NCBI GenBank assembly: GCA_018670095.1
Contig: JABHRR010000029.1
Span: 1-48,046 of the forward strand
Origin: Candidatus Woesearchaeota archaeon
Lineage (GTDB): Archaea; Nanobdellota; Nanobdellia; Woesearchaeales; GW2011-AR9
DNA: 48,046 nucleotides
Reading direction: 5' to 3'
Position numbers and translations under genes: made by a program. The notes beneath the pieces are model-generated. The model saw only the letters and a program-made list of their open reading frames with translations. It did not search any database and was not told where the DNA came from. Numbering within the stretch: position 1 is the first letter of the stretch; each line of letters begins with the position of its first letter. This document shows positions 36,690 through 46,835 of the stretch, piece by piece.

Positions 36690-37826
36690 TCAGTTAACAA
36701 AATCAACTTCCATTTCTAACTGATCAGCAGTAGGATACTCAACCACAATCGCTGGAACCAATCCCAAATTAATAATTTGAGTTTTATTCTTCTTCACAGT
36801 TTTTTTAGAAACTAAGATTCTAGGTTTAGCTTCATCTAAGAAAATTTCATTATCTTTCAATTTTAATTTCTTCTGAACAGAACCAAACAATTCTTTCAAC
36901 TCACTAATTACAGCAGAATGATCTTCTTTCAAACTCTCTCGATAACCTGCTCCTGGTTTCAATGAATCCAAATACAAAGCACCACGAGTTAACATTCCTT
37001 CTTTATCAACAATGTCAAAATCTTTATGAGAATATTTTGCTTCCCTTTTAATTCTTTCAGATAATTGAGTAGCATCTTTCAATTTTGCAGTACAAACATG
37101 AACAGCTAAATCATACTCTTTTTCTTCTGCATACTCCATTAATTTTAATCCTAACTCTAAAGAATCTTTAACAGCGTAACTCATTTCATCTTTAACTTTG
37201 AAACCCATTTCTAACAATTTTGAACAACTATTATCAGCAACTTCTAACTCATTCAAATTTAGAAAATCAACTTTATCGTGAACATGATTAATTAATTTTT
37301 TCATTTCTTTTTCTTTACCAGGAATTAAAGGAACTTCTACACCAACTTGCCAAGGAAACTTTCTCGCCACTGCTAATTTATTCCAAAACGATTCACTTTC
37401 CAAATCTAAATGAAACCGAATTTCATCTAATCCTGCCATATACAACTTTTGCAACAAATCATCATTAACTAATCTTAAAGAAGTATAAAGATGAGCATGA
37501 AACTGTTTTCCAAAATGTTTTTTTAATTTAGTTATAAAACGAACCGTTCGATCAATCTTAACTAAAGGATCTCCACCAGTAATTCCTACCCCTTTAGCTT
37601 TCATCAACTCTGCTTCTTTAATCACATCTTCAGAAGAAAAAACTCTTCGTTCATTTGCAAAAGCAACATCTTTACCAGACTTTTCATCAGATACAGGACA
37701 GAAATAACATTTTCGAGGACATAAACCAGTAACAAACAAAACTAACTTTTCTCCTTTCACACACATCTTACAGCCTTTCGGCAAACTCTTATTATTGTAT
37801 GAATAAAATTTATTTATGTTCACCAT
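36690..37826 (-). CDS. Radical SAM protein
   Basis: LFVTGLCPRKCYFCPVS (CxxxCxxC); GVGITGGDPL. Confidence 0.88.
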   Translation of the reverse strand: MVNINKFYSYNNKSLPKGCKMCVKGEKLVLFVTGLCPRKCYFCPVSDEKSGKDVAFANERRVFSSEDVIKEAELMKAKGVGITGGDPLVKIDRTVRFITKLKKHFGKQFHAHLYTSLRLVNDDLLQKLYMAGLDEIRFHLDLESESFWNKLAVARKFPWQVGVEVPLIPGKEKEMKKLINHVHDKVDFLNLNELEVADNSCSKLLEMGFKVKDEMSYAVKDSLELGLKLMEYAEEKEYDLAVHVCTAKLKDATQLSERIKREAKYSHKDFDIVDKEGMLTRGALYLDSLKPGAGYRESLKEDHSAVISELKELFGSVQKKLKLKDNEIFLDEAKPRILVSKKTVKKNKTQIINLGLVPAIVVEYPTADQLEMEVDFVN

Positions 37827-37831
37827 TTTTA

Positions 37832-39247
37832 TTATATAAAAGGATGCCCCTTAATTATTTCAGTTGAGATAGTGCCTTTTTTAATACCATCTAAAAAGCC
37901 ATCATGAAATTTAAGATATCCAACTTCTTCAGAAATCTGACCTAAAGTATGAAAATAATCTCTAAATTGATCAGGAGCAGTACAACCATCAAATATCTGG
38001 TCCATCCCCATTAATTCTAAAAATAAAGTGTGCAAATAACTAGCATCGTTTTTTTTCCTTTCTTCCATATCTTCTTTCATTCCCGCTCTCTTTTTTCTTT
38101 TATGATAAATTATTGGAAGTTGTAATTGTTTTACCATTGCATTAGCAAAAACTCCTAATAAAAAATTGTTATATTCTTCTTTACCTAATTTAGTCTCACA
38201 AAGATATTCAGCAAACTCACCATTCTCTGCCTGTTTCAATACTTTTATTGCTTCGTCATCTTTATTTTCATAAGCATGTTCAAGAGCTAAATATCGATTA
38301 ATAAGATTAGAAAATTCACCACCCCGAATAATGTAATTATTTCCAATAGGGTGAATAACTAAAGCTGAACCCAAATCAGTAGATTCATAATCAATATGGA
38401 AAGTTTCTAAATCGATAGTAACAGGTTCTTTTTCTTCTTCTGACGCATCTTGATCAGGAATAATTAAATGGTTAGCGTGAAAATCTCCATGCACAAATAA
38501 TTCTCTATCATGAAATGCTTTCTTCTTTAAACCCCATAATTTACCAACTAAATCATCAATTCGAGAAGTACTCTTTTTTGGTACCATTAATTTACGAAAA
38601 TTTTCTTTAAGAAGTTGTTCATTAGCTGCTGAGAACTCTTTTGCTTCTCTATAATAAGAAGGATATTTTTGATGATATTTTTCATGGTCGGCATTAACAG
38701 AACCAACGAAACGAGCTACCCCTCCAACAAATTCGTATAAAGCAGATTTCATTTCTCCATATAAAAGTTTACTTGTTGGCTTATCTTCTAATTGTTTTAC
38801 AATATTAACCAATTTAATCCAAGAACTTTCTCCATGAATACGTTTAATAACACTCATGTTGTTATCAGTATCAACCAAATGTGAAGCCGGCACTTTTCCA
38901 GAACCAGAAATATCTGTAATGTTATTTAAATTTCTACTCTCTCTACTTTGTAAAGAATTTGGATTATTAAAAAGTTTATGATACTTTCCAAGTGATCGTC
39001 CCATATGTAAATATCTTTTTGCTACTACGGACAACTCATAATCATCTTCTCTCATTAAAGTAGCATCAATTAATTGAGCATGATTAGTTCTTCGATTATT
39101 TTTAACAGAAACTAACTGATAATCTGGTGTATATCTTTGTAATGAAGAAGTTATTGCTTCTTTAAATTTAACATTACTCAAATCTCTAACAAGCCTACGT
39201 TTTTTAGCTTTCTTCCTACTACCAGCTACCATAAAAGAAAAAATCAT
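37832..39247 (-). CDS. Aminoglycoside/choline-kinase-like phosphotransferase
   Basis: LFVHGDFHANHLI...VTIDLETFHIDYESTDLG. Confidence 0.7.
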   Translation of the reverse strand: MIFSFMVAGSRKKAKKRRLVRDLSNVKFKEAITSSLQRYTPDYQLVSVKNNRRTNHAQLIDATLMREDDYELSVVAKRYLHMGRSLGKYHKLFNNPNSLQSRESRNLNNITDISGSGKVPASHLVDTDNNMSVIKRIHGESSWIKLVNIVKQLEDKPTSKLLYGEMKSALYEFVGGVARFVGSVNADHEKYHQKYPSYYREAKEFSAANEQLLKENFRKLMVPKKSTSRIDDLVGKLWGLKKKAFHDRELFVHGDFHANHLIIPDQDASEEEKEPVTIDLETFHIDYESTDLGSALVIHPIGNNYIIRGGEFSNLINRYLALEHAYENKDDEAIKVLKQAENGEFAEYLCETKLGKEEYNNFLLGVFANAMVKQLQLPIIYHKRKKRAGMKEDMEERKKNDASYLHTLFLELMGMDQIFDGCTAPDQFRDYFHTLGQISEEVGYLKFHDGFLDGIKKGTISTEIIKGHPFI

Positions 39248-39290
39248 CTTTCTTTTTTAAAGGTTTCTGTGATTTACTATCAAGAGATAG

Positions 39291-40244
39291 TTACTCTAAG
39301 GTATAAACTATCCTTCCTAAATTATGAATATTTGTTACTAATCTTTGTAATCGATTAACAACTTTGTTCAAATGCTCAATTTTTTGTACTTCGTTTTCCA
39401 GTTTATCTAAATCTTTTTCAAAATCCATCTTCAAATCAGAAAGTTTAAATGCAGCTTCAATATCTTTCTTGTAAAAAGATTTCATAGTACCAACGTAATA
39501 ATCTCGCATTTTCTCTAAAAATGATTTAATTTGTTTCTTGATTTCTGGAGAACCTTCAATCATCCGAGCATAACGTATAGCTCTTCTTACTTCATCAGCA
39601 ATAACTTCAATGTAAAATCCCATAAATAAACTTCTTAACATATCCATTGGAGTTAATTTAAAATTCTTCATTGCTTTGGTAGGATTTTCCATATTAAAAA
39701 GTGCTGCCCGGTAAAGTAAAAAATAAAGGCGATTAACATCTTTATCTCTATCATTAATGCTATCATAATTACATTCTTCGAAAACTTGACAACTTTCATT
39801 AATCATTGTCCTAGTTACAACGTCCATCTTTTGAATTAGTTCTAGTAAAGAAACATTATCCATATCAAGAAAATCTTTAGCTACAATTGTATCTGAAGTT
39901 TGTTCCATAATTTCAAGAGCAATTAAATTCTGAACAACATTCTGTAATTCTTTAACTTTGTTTTTTATCTCACTACCTTGAAGAACAATTTCATGATTAT
40001 TAAGAATATAACCACTACAAACTTCTCTCCAAATCCAATGTGGTGATTTCTTATCAATGTCTATAATTTTTCTTTTATTTTCTTTCTTTTCAGAAGATTC
40101 TTTCTTACTTAAAATCAAATTACTTCCACTTTCTTCAATATAAATATGATCACCTTTCTTTAGCTTATTTTGAATAACCCAAGGTTTAGGAATAGAAACA
40201 ACATAACTGCTTTTCCCAAATGATATTAGTTTTCTATATTCCAT
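39291..40244 (-). CDS. PhoU-like protein with N-terminal AbrB/SpoVT domain
   Basis: MEYRKLISFGKSSYVVSIPKPWVIQNKLKKGDHIYIEE; helical PhoU-like remainder. Confidence 0.82.
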   Translation of the reverse strand: MEYRKLISFGKSSYVVSIPKPWVIQNKLKKGDHIYIEESGSNLILSKKESSEKKENKRKIIDIDKKSPHWIWREVCSGYILNNHEIVLQGSEIKNKVKELQNVVQNLIALEIMEQTSDTIVAKDFLDMDNVSLLELIQKMDVVTRTMINESCQVFEECNYDSINDRDKDVNRLYFLLYRAALFNMENPTKAMKNFKLTPMDMLRSLFMGFYIEVIADEVRRAIRYARMIEGSPEIKKQIKSFLEKMRDYYVGTMKSFYKKDIEAAFKLSDLKMDFEKDLDKLENEVQKIEHLNKVVNRLQRLVTNIHNLGRIVYTLE

Positions 40245-40257
40245 TTTAATTATCCTC

Positions 40258-40308
40258 CTAATTTAAAATGGATTTTAAAAATTCAAACTGAATTTTTCTA
40301 TATTCCAT
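40258..40308 (-). CDS. Putative 16-aa upstream ORF duplicating the 5' end of the PhoU-like gene
   Basis: MEYRKIQFEFLKSILN*; own GGAGG; stop TAG overlaps the GGAGG of the main gene. Confidence 0.5.
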   Translation of the reverse strand: MEYRKIQFEFLKSILN

Positions 40309-40449
40309 TTTAATCCTCCAAATCCATCTCCCTCTATTTCCCCGTAATATTTCCGAATAAGCATATACTAGATATATAGCATTGAGGAAATGTATTTATA
40401 TTTAAATGTTTTGTAACAAATACAGCTAATATCAAATTAGTTAACCGGG

Positions 40450-40707
40450 GTGGTCAAAATGTTCAACAAAGTAATACAGATATTGTCAAAACCAAAGAAA
40501 AATAATAAGGAAGACATTTATTCTAAAGAAGTAAGAGAACAGCTTCTAGATGAAGGAGCATTAAACATTGAAGAAGACGGCTTTATGGAAGGCTATGGGG
40601 AAGAAGAGTTCATTGATGATCATGAATATGATGACGATGATGATGATGATAACCATGACGACAAATATTCGTGGAAAAGTGAAAATAATTATGAAAGTGG
40701 TTACTAA
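40450..40707 (+). CDS. Small acidic protein
   Basis: DDHEYDDDDDDDNHDDK tract. Confidence 0.5.
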   Translation: MVKMFNKVIQILSKPKKNNKEDIYSKEVREQLLDEGALNIEEDGFMEGYGEEEFIDDHEYDDDDDDDNHDDKYSWKSENNYESGY

Positions 40708-40710
40708 ACT

Positions 40711-40911
40711 ATGTCACTTAAAAAAATATTAGGATTAGAATCATTTCCGATAAACAATTCGGAAATAATGCGTAAGATAGTCGAAGCTCAACGTAATAAT
40801 ATCGAAACTATCGAATTCTCTTCAGGAATTAAGAAGGTTAGAATTAATATTAGTAACATTCCTTCTTCTAAAATAATCTGGCAACAAAACGACTACCGAG
40901 GCATAGGGTAG
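40711..40911 (+). CDS. Small uncharacterised protein
   Basis: ORF 3 nt after the preceding gene. Confidence 0.45.
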   Translation: MSLKKILGLESFPINNSEIMRKIVEAQRNNIETIEFSSGIKKVRINISNIPSSKIIWQQNDYRGIG

Positions 40912-40958
40912 CAAGTAAACACAAAACATATTTAAACCTCAACTAATTTCTCTACTTA

Positions 40959-41771
40959 ATGAATTATTTAAAAAGAGGTTTGAAGAACACTTATCAAGCG
41001 ATAAAGAAACACAAATTACTATTCTTCAGTCTAATTATTCTGCAAATAATCTTGATTGTCGTTACTTCTATGGTAACATTAGAGTATCAAATAAAAATAT
41101 TAGATAACACTAAAGGAATAATGGAGCCGATAGAACAAGGAAACTATGATTCCGATAGTATTCAAGAAGGTGAATTGTTTACTCAAGATACTCTAAAAAT
41201 ATATCAAAGTTATCGTTCTTTAACCAAAAATATTCTTCATTATTGTTTATGGATCTTAGGAATATTTATAATTTTTAACGGAGGATTATGGATTTTAGTG
41301 CATTCACTCTTTGAAAGAAAAAATTTCCATGAAACTATGCACGCCTATTTGAAGTTCTTCTTCTCTACAATCATCTCCATCATCCCATTTTTCATTATTG
41401 CTTATTATTTCCTCAAAAAAATGGTGGAAGAAATTTCAGTTACAAATGTTTCCCAATTAATTCAAAACACATCTTATGCTTTGATAATTGTCTACTTTTT
41501 CTTACTAATCGCTTTTGCTTTCATTGATGTAAGATCTTGGAAACTATTTTTCAAAAAATGGTTTAAAGTCGGAATTAAAAATATTCACAAGAGCATATCA
41601 GTATTATTAATCAATTTAACATTAATTCTTGGTAGTGGATATTTAATTTACCGTTATTTATACGAAGAAACATTCTTCTTGATGATTTTATTCAGCGCCC
41701 TATTTGTGATTATTTTAGTTCTCACAAAAATATTCTGGATAGCTTGCCTGAAAGAAATTGGAAAAAATTAA
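40959..41771 (+). CDS. Polytopic membrane protein
   Basis: Multiple hydrophobic segments. Confidence 0.7.
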   Translation: MNYLKRGLKNTYQAIKKHKLLFFSLIILQIILIVVTSMVTLEYQIKILDNTKGIMEPIEQGNYDSDSIQEGELFTQDTLKIYQSYRSLTKNILHYCLWILGIFIIFNGGLWILVHSLFERKNFHETMHAYLKFFFSTIISIIPFFIIAYYFLKKMVEEISVTNVSQLIQNTSYALIIVYFFLLIAFAFIDVRSWKLFFKKWFKVGIKNIHKSISVLLINLTLILGSGYLIYRYLYEETFFLMILFSALFVIILVLTKIFWIACLKEIGKN

Positions 41772-41772
41772 C

Positions 41773-42381
41773 TTAAAATAAACTTGTATCCCCGGCTAAA
41801 ATTCTATTAATTAAATCATAAATTTCTGGATCTTTTTTCTTAAGTTTCTTGTTTCCACTAAGAAGCCCGTAAAAACCTTTACCTAAATAATATTCTCCAG
41901 CAGAAGCAAAATACTCTTTTACATTATTCAGTTGATTCTTAGTTACAACTCGATTTTCACTTAAACATTTATCAAATAAACGAGAAATTTCTATTTTAGT
42001 TTTCCTATTCAAAATGTTTTCATGAAGATGATGAAATATTTCATGTCTAACAGTAGCCACATTAACAAAGTCAAGTAATAAAATTACTTTGTAACAATGA
42101 TATGCCCCTGCTGCATTTCCTAAACCTCTTAACATTTCTAAAGAATGCTTTGTACTCCCTACTTTTTTTGCCAAAAATTTGATGAAATTCTGGTTCAACA
42201 TCAGTTCTTGCGGTTTTAAGCTTGAAGGAACAACTAAAATCTTTAAGTCTGATTCTTTAATTAACGCTAAAATATTAAAGAAACCTTTTAATGCCAATTC
42301 AATTTTAGAATAAATCTTTTTATCAATCTTGTTAGGAAAGAAAAATTCACATTTCGTTGTTTCTGCGATTATATCTTGCAT
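41773..42381 (-). CDS. Protein with zincin-like HEIFH motif
   Basis: ATVRHEIFHHLHENIL. Confidence 0.5.
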   Translation of the reverse strand: MQDIIAETTKCEFFFPNKIDKKIYSKIELALKGFFNILALIKESDLKILVVPSSLKPQELMLNQNFIKFLAKKVGSTKHSLEMLRGLGNAAGAYHCYKVILLLDFVNVATVRHEIFHHLHENILNRKTKIEISRLFDKCLSENRVVTKNQLNNVKEYFASAGEYYLGKGFYGLLSGNKKLKKKDPEIYDLINRILAGDTSLF

Positions 42382-42452
42382 TTGATTAAAGTAAACAAAG
42401 AAGGTTTAAAAATATTACTAACAAAAACTATTATAAACCCTAAAATAATTCT

Positions 42453-42830
42453 ATGACTATGAGAAAAATAATCTTGGATACAAATGCCCTGATGGCTATC
42501 GCTGAGTTTAAGATAGATTTATTCTCAGAATTAGAAAGGATCTGCGATTTCACTTATGACCTATATATATTAGAAGGAACTATCAAAGAATTGAGAAAAA
42601 TTATGGAAGAGCAACGACAAAAGTTCAAACGGGCAGCTAAACTGGCTTTAGCGATTGTTAAAGCTAAAGGAATCAAGAAAATTGCTTCTTCAAATTATGT
42701 AGATGACGAATTGGTTGAACTTTCTAAGAAAGGTAATTTAGTTCTCACGCAAGATATTGAATTGAAGAAGAGATTAACTAAACCCTATTTTACTATTAGA
42801 CAAAAGAAGAGAGTTGTGTTAGTTAAGTAA
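42453..42830 (+). CDS. PIN-domain (Fcf1/VapC-like) nuclease
   Basis: KIILDTNALM; VDDELVELSKKGNLVLTQDIELKKRL. Confidence 0.85.
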   Translation: MTMRKIILDTNALMAIAEFKIDLFSELERICDFTYDLYILEGTIKELRKIMEEQRQKFKRAAKLALAIVKAKGIKKIASSNYVDDELVELSKKGNLVLTQDIELKKRLTKPYFTIRQKKRVVLVK

Positions 42831-42926
42831 CATACCCACTCCAGAATAACAAAACATTTAAATATGATTTCTTATCAAAGATGTAAATATAATAAAAACA
42901 TTAAATTCCGTGGGGTGGAAAATTAA

Positions 42927-44930
42927 ATGATAGGAATAATTTCAATAATTGTTAGTTTAATTGCTTTAGCATACGCTGGTTATCTTTCTATGAAAATCTT
43001 AAAGATAGATCCAGGTACAGAGAAAATGCAAGAAATTGCTAATGCAATCAAAGAAGGAGCTATGGCTTACATGGCTCGACAGTATAAAACCATTGCTATT
43101 TTTGCAGTAATTATTACGGCGATACTTTACTTTCTGTTTGGTATTCCAATTGCAGCAGGATTCTTATTTGGAGCAATCTTATCTGGAATCTCAGGTTTTA
43201 TTGGAATGAGTATTTCTGTAAGAGCAAACGTTCGTACTGCTCAAACTGCTAAAAAAGGTATCGGTGAAGCGTTACAAGTTGCTTTTCAGGGTGGAGCAGT
43301 TACCGGAATGGCAGTTGTTGGTTTAGCTTTACTAGCAGTAAGTATTTTCTATACAATCTTTAAAGACCCCGCAATGTTAGTTGGATTAGGTTTTGGAGCA
43401 AGTTTAATTTCATTATTCGCACGAGTTGGTGGCGGAATTTATACTAAAGCTGCTGATGTTGGTGCAGATTTAGTTGGTAAAATTGAAAAGGGTATCCCTG
43501 AAGACGATCCTAGAAACCCAGCTGTTATCGCTGATAACGTTGGAGATAATGTTGGTGATTGTGCAGGAATGGGTGCTGACCTGTATGAAACTTATGTAGT
43601 TACACTTTTAGCAGCAATGTTACTAGCTATGATTCCATCCGTTTCCAGTACTTATAATATGGCAATTGAATTACCATTAATGTTTGGTAGTGTTGCGATT
43701 ATTGGTTCAATCATTGGAACTTGGTTTGTCCGTTTAGGAAAGAAATCAAAAAATATCATGGGCGCTTTGTATAAAGGTTTAGTTGCCGCTGGATTATTAT
43801 CAGCTGCAGGATTTTACGGAGTTATCTGGTATACTAACAATCCTTTAAACTTATTTTATGTAGCACTTATCGGTTTAGTAATTACTATTCTAATTAATGT
43901 TGTTACTGAATATTACACTAGTACAAAGTATCGGCCAGTAAAAGCTGTTGCTGAAGCTTCTTTAACTGGAGCAGGTACAAACATTATTCGTGGCTTAGCA
44001 ATTGGTATGGAATCAACTGTTGTCCCTGTATTGATTATTTGTGTAGGAATTGTTGGTGCATATGCTTTAGCAGGAGTTTACGGAATTGCTATCGCCGCAG
44101 TATCAATGTTATCATTAACAGGAATTATCATTGCCCTTGATTCTTACGGGCCAATTACTGATAATGCTGGCGGAATTGCAGAAATGGCTGGCTTGGATAA
44201 AAAAGTTAGAAAAAATACTGACGCTTTAGATTCTGTTGGTAATACTACCAAAGCAGTTACTAAAGGTTATGCAATTGGTTCAGCTGCACTTGGTTCATTA
44301 GCTTTGTTCGTGGCATTTACTCAAGAAATTAAACTTGTGATTGATACGCCAATAAGTTTCTTGTTAACTAACCCTGCAGTTGTTGTGGGATTAATTATCG
44401 GAGCAATGTTACCTTTCGCTTTCTCAGCTGTGTTGATGACTGCAGTAGGAAGTTCTGCTCATGCAATCGTTTTAGAAGTAAGAAGACAATTTAAAGAAAT
44501 CAAAGGCATTATGTCTGGAAAAGCTAAACCTGATTATGCAAGATGTGTAGACATTGTTACTAAAGCAGCTTTGAAAAATATGATTTTACCAGCAGTGATT
44601 GCTGTTGCTGCTCCTCTTGCGGTCGGATTATTGTTAGGAATAAAAGCATTAGGTGGATTATTAATCGGAGTAATCTTATCTGGATTAGTTATGGCTTTAT
44701 TCATGAGCAATTCCGGAGCAACTTGGGATAATGCTAAGAAGTACATTGAAGATGGTAAGCATGGTGGTAAAGGTAGTGATGCACATAAAGCAGCAATTGT
44801 TGGCGATACTGTAGGAGATCCATTTAAAGATACTGCAGGACCTGCATTGAACGCTTTGATTAAAGTTATCAATACTTTAGCAATCGTTTTCGCACCGCTA
44901 TTTGTAATGTACGGCTTAAATCTATTTTAA
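42927..44930 (+). CDS. hppA: Membrane H+-translocating pyrophosphatase
   Basis: KAADVGADLVGKIEKGIPEDDPRNPAVIADNVGDNVGDCAGMGADLYE; GDTVGDPFKDTAGPALN. Confidence 0.97.
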   Translation: MIGIISIIVSLIALAYAGYLSMKILKIDPGTEKMQEIANAIKEGAMAYMARQYKTIAIFAVIITAILYFLFGIPIAAGFLFGAILSGISGFIGMSISVRANVRTAQTAKKGIGEALQVAFQGGAVTGMAVVGLALLAVSIFYTIFKDPAMLVGLGFGASLISLFARVGGGIYTKAADVGADLVGKIEKGIPEDDPRNPAVIADNVGDNVGDCAGMGADLYETYVVTLLAAMLLAMIPSVSSTYNMAIELPLMFGSVAIIGSIIGTWFVRLGKKSKNIMGALYKGLVAAGLLSAAGFYGVIWYTNNPLNLFYVALIGLVITILINVVTEYYTSTKYRPVKAVAEASLTGAGTNIIRGLAIGMESTVVPVLIICVGIVGAYALAGVYGIAIAAVSMLSLTGIIIALDSYGPITDNAGGIAEMAGLDKKVRKNTDALDSVGNTTKAVTKGYAIGSAALGSLALFVAFTQEIKLVIDTPISFLLTNPAVVVGLIIGAMLPFAFSAVLMTAVGSSAHAIVLEVRRQFKEIKGIMSGKAKPDYARCVDIVTKAALKNMILPAVIAVAAPLAVGLLLGIKALGGLLIGVILSGLVMALFMSNSGATWDNAKKYIEDGKHGGKGSDAHKAAIVGDTVGDPFKDTAGPALNALIKVINTLAIVFAPLFVMYGLNLF

Positions 44931-45016
44931 ATATGGCAACGACCATATTTAGAACATCAAAAAACATATTTGTTTTTTGTTTGTTTTAATTTCTTTTTTT
45001 TTAATTTAATTTTTTA
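44928..45016 (+). terminator. Two consecutive hairpins followed by T-rich tract downstream of hppA
   Basis: TAAATATGG-CAACGA-CCATATTTA (44928..44951) and CAAAAAACA-TATT-TGTTTTTTG (44958..44979), then T-rich sequence. Confidence 0.65.
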
Positions 45017-45040
45017 AATAATAAATGGGATGATATAAAA

Positions 45041-45469
45041 ATGGTAGAAAAAGTAAATTTAAATATTGGAATTGAAAATAAATCAAACCTTGAATTAATC
45101 CTAGGATCATCAGATTTAGTTCAAAAAAATGAGTTACATGTTCAAAGAGGAAAAGAATATTCAAAAGAAATTGCTAGTGCTGATTCTAATTTTTCAATTG
45201 CACTTGTAGCAATGGCAGATGAAGGAACCCCAAACTACACTATTGGATATATTAATAATGTTAAAGTAATTTTTAATAATGTTCAAGCAAGCCCACTAAT
45301 AATAAATAATGGAATGGTGCAAAGAGCTTTAGAAGAATTTACTGAAAATAGTATTTATCCAACATACAAGCTTATGCTTGTTAGTCCAAGAACAGACTGG
45401 TCTGAGTTATTAGGAGACAAAGGAACTTTAGCACATTATGCAACACCAGATAGAATTTATGAGAAATAA
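45041..45469 (+). CDS. Uncharacterised protein
   Basis: Complete ORF with upstream GGGATGA. Confidence 0.5.
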   Translation: MVEKVNLNIGIENKSNLELILGSSDLVQKNELHVQRGKEYSKEIASADSNFSIALVAMADEGTPNYTIGYINNVKVIFNNVQASPLIINNGMVQRALEEFTENSIYPTYKLMLVSPRTDWSELLGDKGTLAHYATPDRIYEK

Positions 45470-45476
45470 TAAACAA

Positions 45477-45914
45477 TCAAATTCTTTTTCTAGAATCAAT
45501 TGCAGAATAAATACCTTTTTCCAATATATATGGGCAACGGTTTATTTCCATTTTATCAAGAACTAGATCAGCATCTGCTTCTTTCCATTTCACTTTATAA
45601 TCAACAAAATCCAAATTACCAGAAATTCCTAAAATAGCAAGCCTTTTTCCAGATGGACATTCTCTTGCTGCAGAACAAAATTCATAACCAAACATCTTAT
45701 CCATTTCTGTATCTACAACCGCAGCATCAAATTTTTTTTCTTTAATTAACTTTAAAGCTTCATATCCATCAGCCACTCCATAAACATTAAAACCGGCAAT
45801 TTCAAGTCTCGCACTAGTCAATTCTCTATGGGCTGCTTCATCATCTACTACTAATACGCTTGGTCCGCTTAATACTGCTTGTCCAGGTTCAAATATTTGA
45901 TCTATTAATGACAT
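45477..45914 (-). CDS. Stand-alone response-regulator receiver (REC/CheY-like) protein
   Basis: SVLVVDDEAAHRELTSARLEIAGFNV...DAAVVDTEMDKMFGYEFC...AILGISGN. Confidence 0.85.
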   Translation of the reverse strand: MSLIDQIFEPGQAVLSGPSVLVVDDEAAHRELTSARLEIAGFNVYGVADGYEALKLIKEKKFDAAVVDTEMDKMFGYEFCSAARECPSGKRLAILGISGNLDFVDYKVKWKEADADLVLDKMEINRCPYILEKGIYSAIDSRKRI

Positions 45915-46003
45915 GAAGCTAGCATTTCGTTCGTTTTGTTTATAAAGCTATCGGTTCAATATATGATGTATATGCTTTTTGTAGAATAAGAGAGAATAAT
46001 TGA

Positions 46004-46252
46004 TTATAACTGAACACCACTAACTATATTAAGCAATATATTTTTTGTTCTCTGGTCATAAATTTTTGTTTTGTCTGTTGCAGAAATATCCACCAATACA
46101 GGTTCTTCTACAATATCGAGAGGAGGCAAACGTTTTGTGTAATCAACAACTTGGTCTATAGATTTCATGGAAATATAAGCGTCATTTTTAGAAGAACCCA
46201 CTAAATAAGTTCCATCTTCCAGTCCAAAAACTTCTAGTCCGTATTCAACCAT
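46004..46252 (-). CDS. Small uncharacterised protein
   Basis: ORF 46004..46354; start moved to MVEYGLEVFGLEDGTYLVG. Confidence 0.5.
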   Translation of the reverse strand: MVEYGLEVFGLEDGTYLVGSSKNDAYISMKSIDQVVDYTKRLPPLDIVEEPVLVDISATDKTKIYDQRTKNILLNIVSGVQL

Positions 46253-46354
46253 ATTTGATTTTATTTTGTAGCAGTTATAAAGTTTACTAAACAAATTAAA
46301 AATATAGGTTAAAGAACAATAAAGTTTATAATTAAAAAAAAAATCTAAATCCAC

Positions 46355-46762
46355 ATGATAATCTCAACACTGCCAATTTTAGACTTTCCGAGCCATCCGG
46401 GAATCCTCCCAGAGTTTTCTACTGAAGAAACTAGTAGTTTAGAGGAAGCCATTAAAGAAGATTTTGGAGAAAAAGGATTAGAAAGATTTAAAGAATATAA
46501 GATACAAATTAGTGCTCCAGGATATGATTTTTCTTTAGGTTTTGAAAGAGACGGTGATTTATTAACATTATCTACAGAAAATCCAACGAGTGGTAGAATT
46601 TATAGTATTGCCACTCAAGAGATTAAAGGAATCAGTGCCCAAGATGGAACTTTTCATTATCGTAAAGAAAGTAATGATAAAAGAAGAATTTCAATTGATC
46701 TTGATTTGAATCCTAATGACAAAGAATGCCAATATCTAAGATTATCATTCAATTCTATTTAA
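46355..46762 (+). CDS. Uncharacterised protein
   Basis: Complete ORF, upstream AT-rich promoter. Confidence 0.45.
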   Translation: MIISTLPILDFPSHPGILPEFSTEETSSLEEAIKEDFGEKGLERFKEYKIQISAPGYDFSLGFERDGDLLTLSTENPTSGRIYSIATQEIKGISAQDGTFHYRKESNDKRRISIDLDLNPNDKECQYLRLSFNSI

Positions 46763-46835
46763 TTTTTGTTTTTTAGTTTCAACTTCTCTCAAACCAACCG
46801 CCAAATTTATAAATAAGATAAAAGATATAAGTAAT

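Noticed and set aside
44534-44872. 112-aa minus-strand ORF
   Set aside because: Antisense to conserved hppA; artefact.
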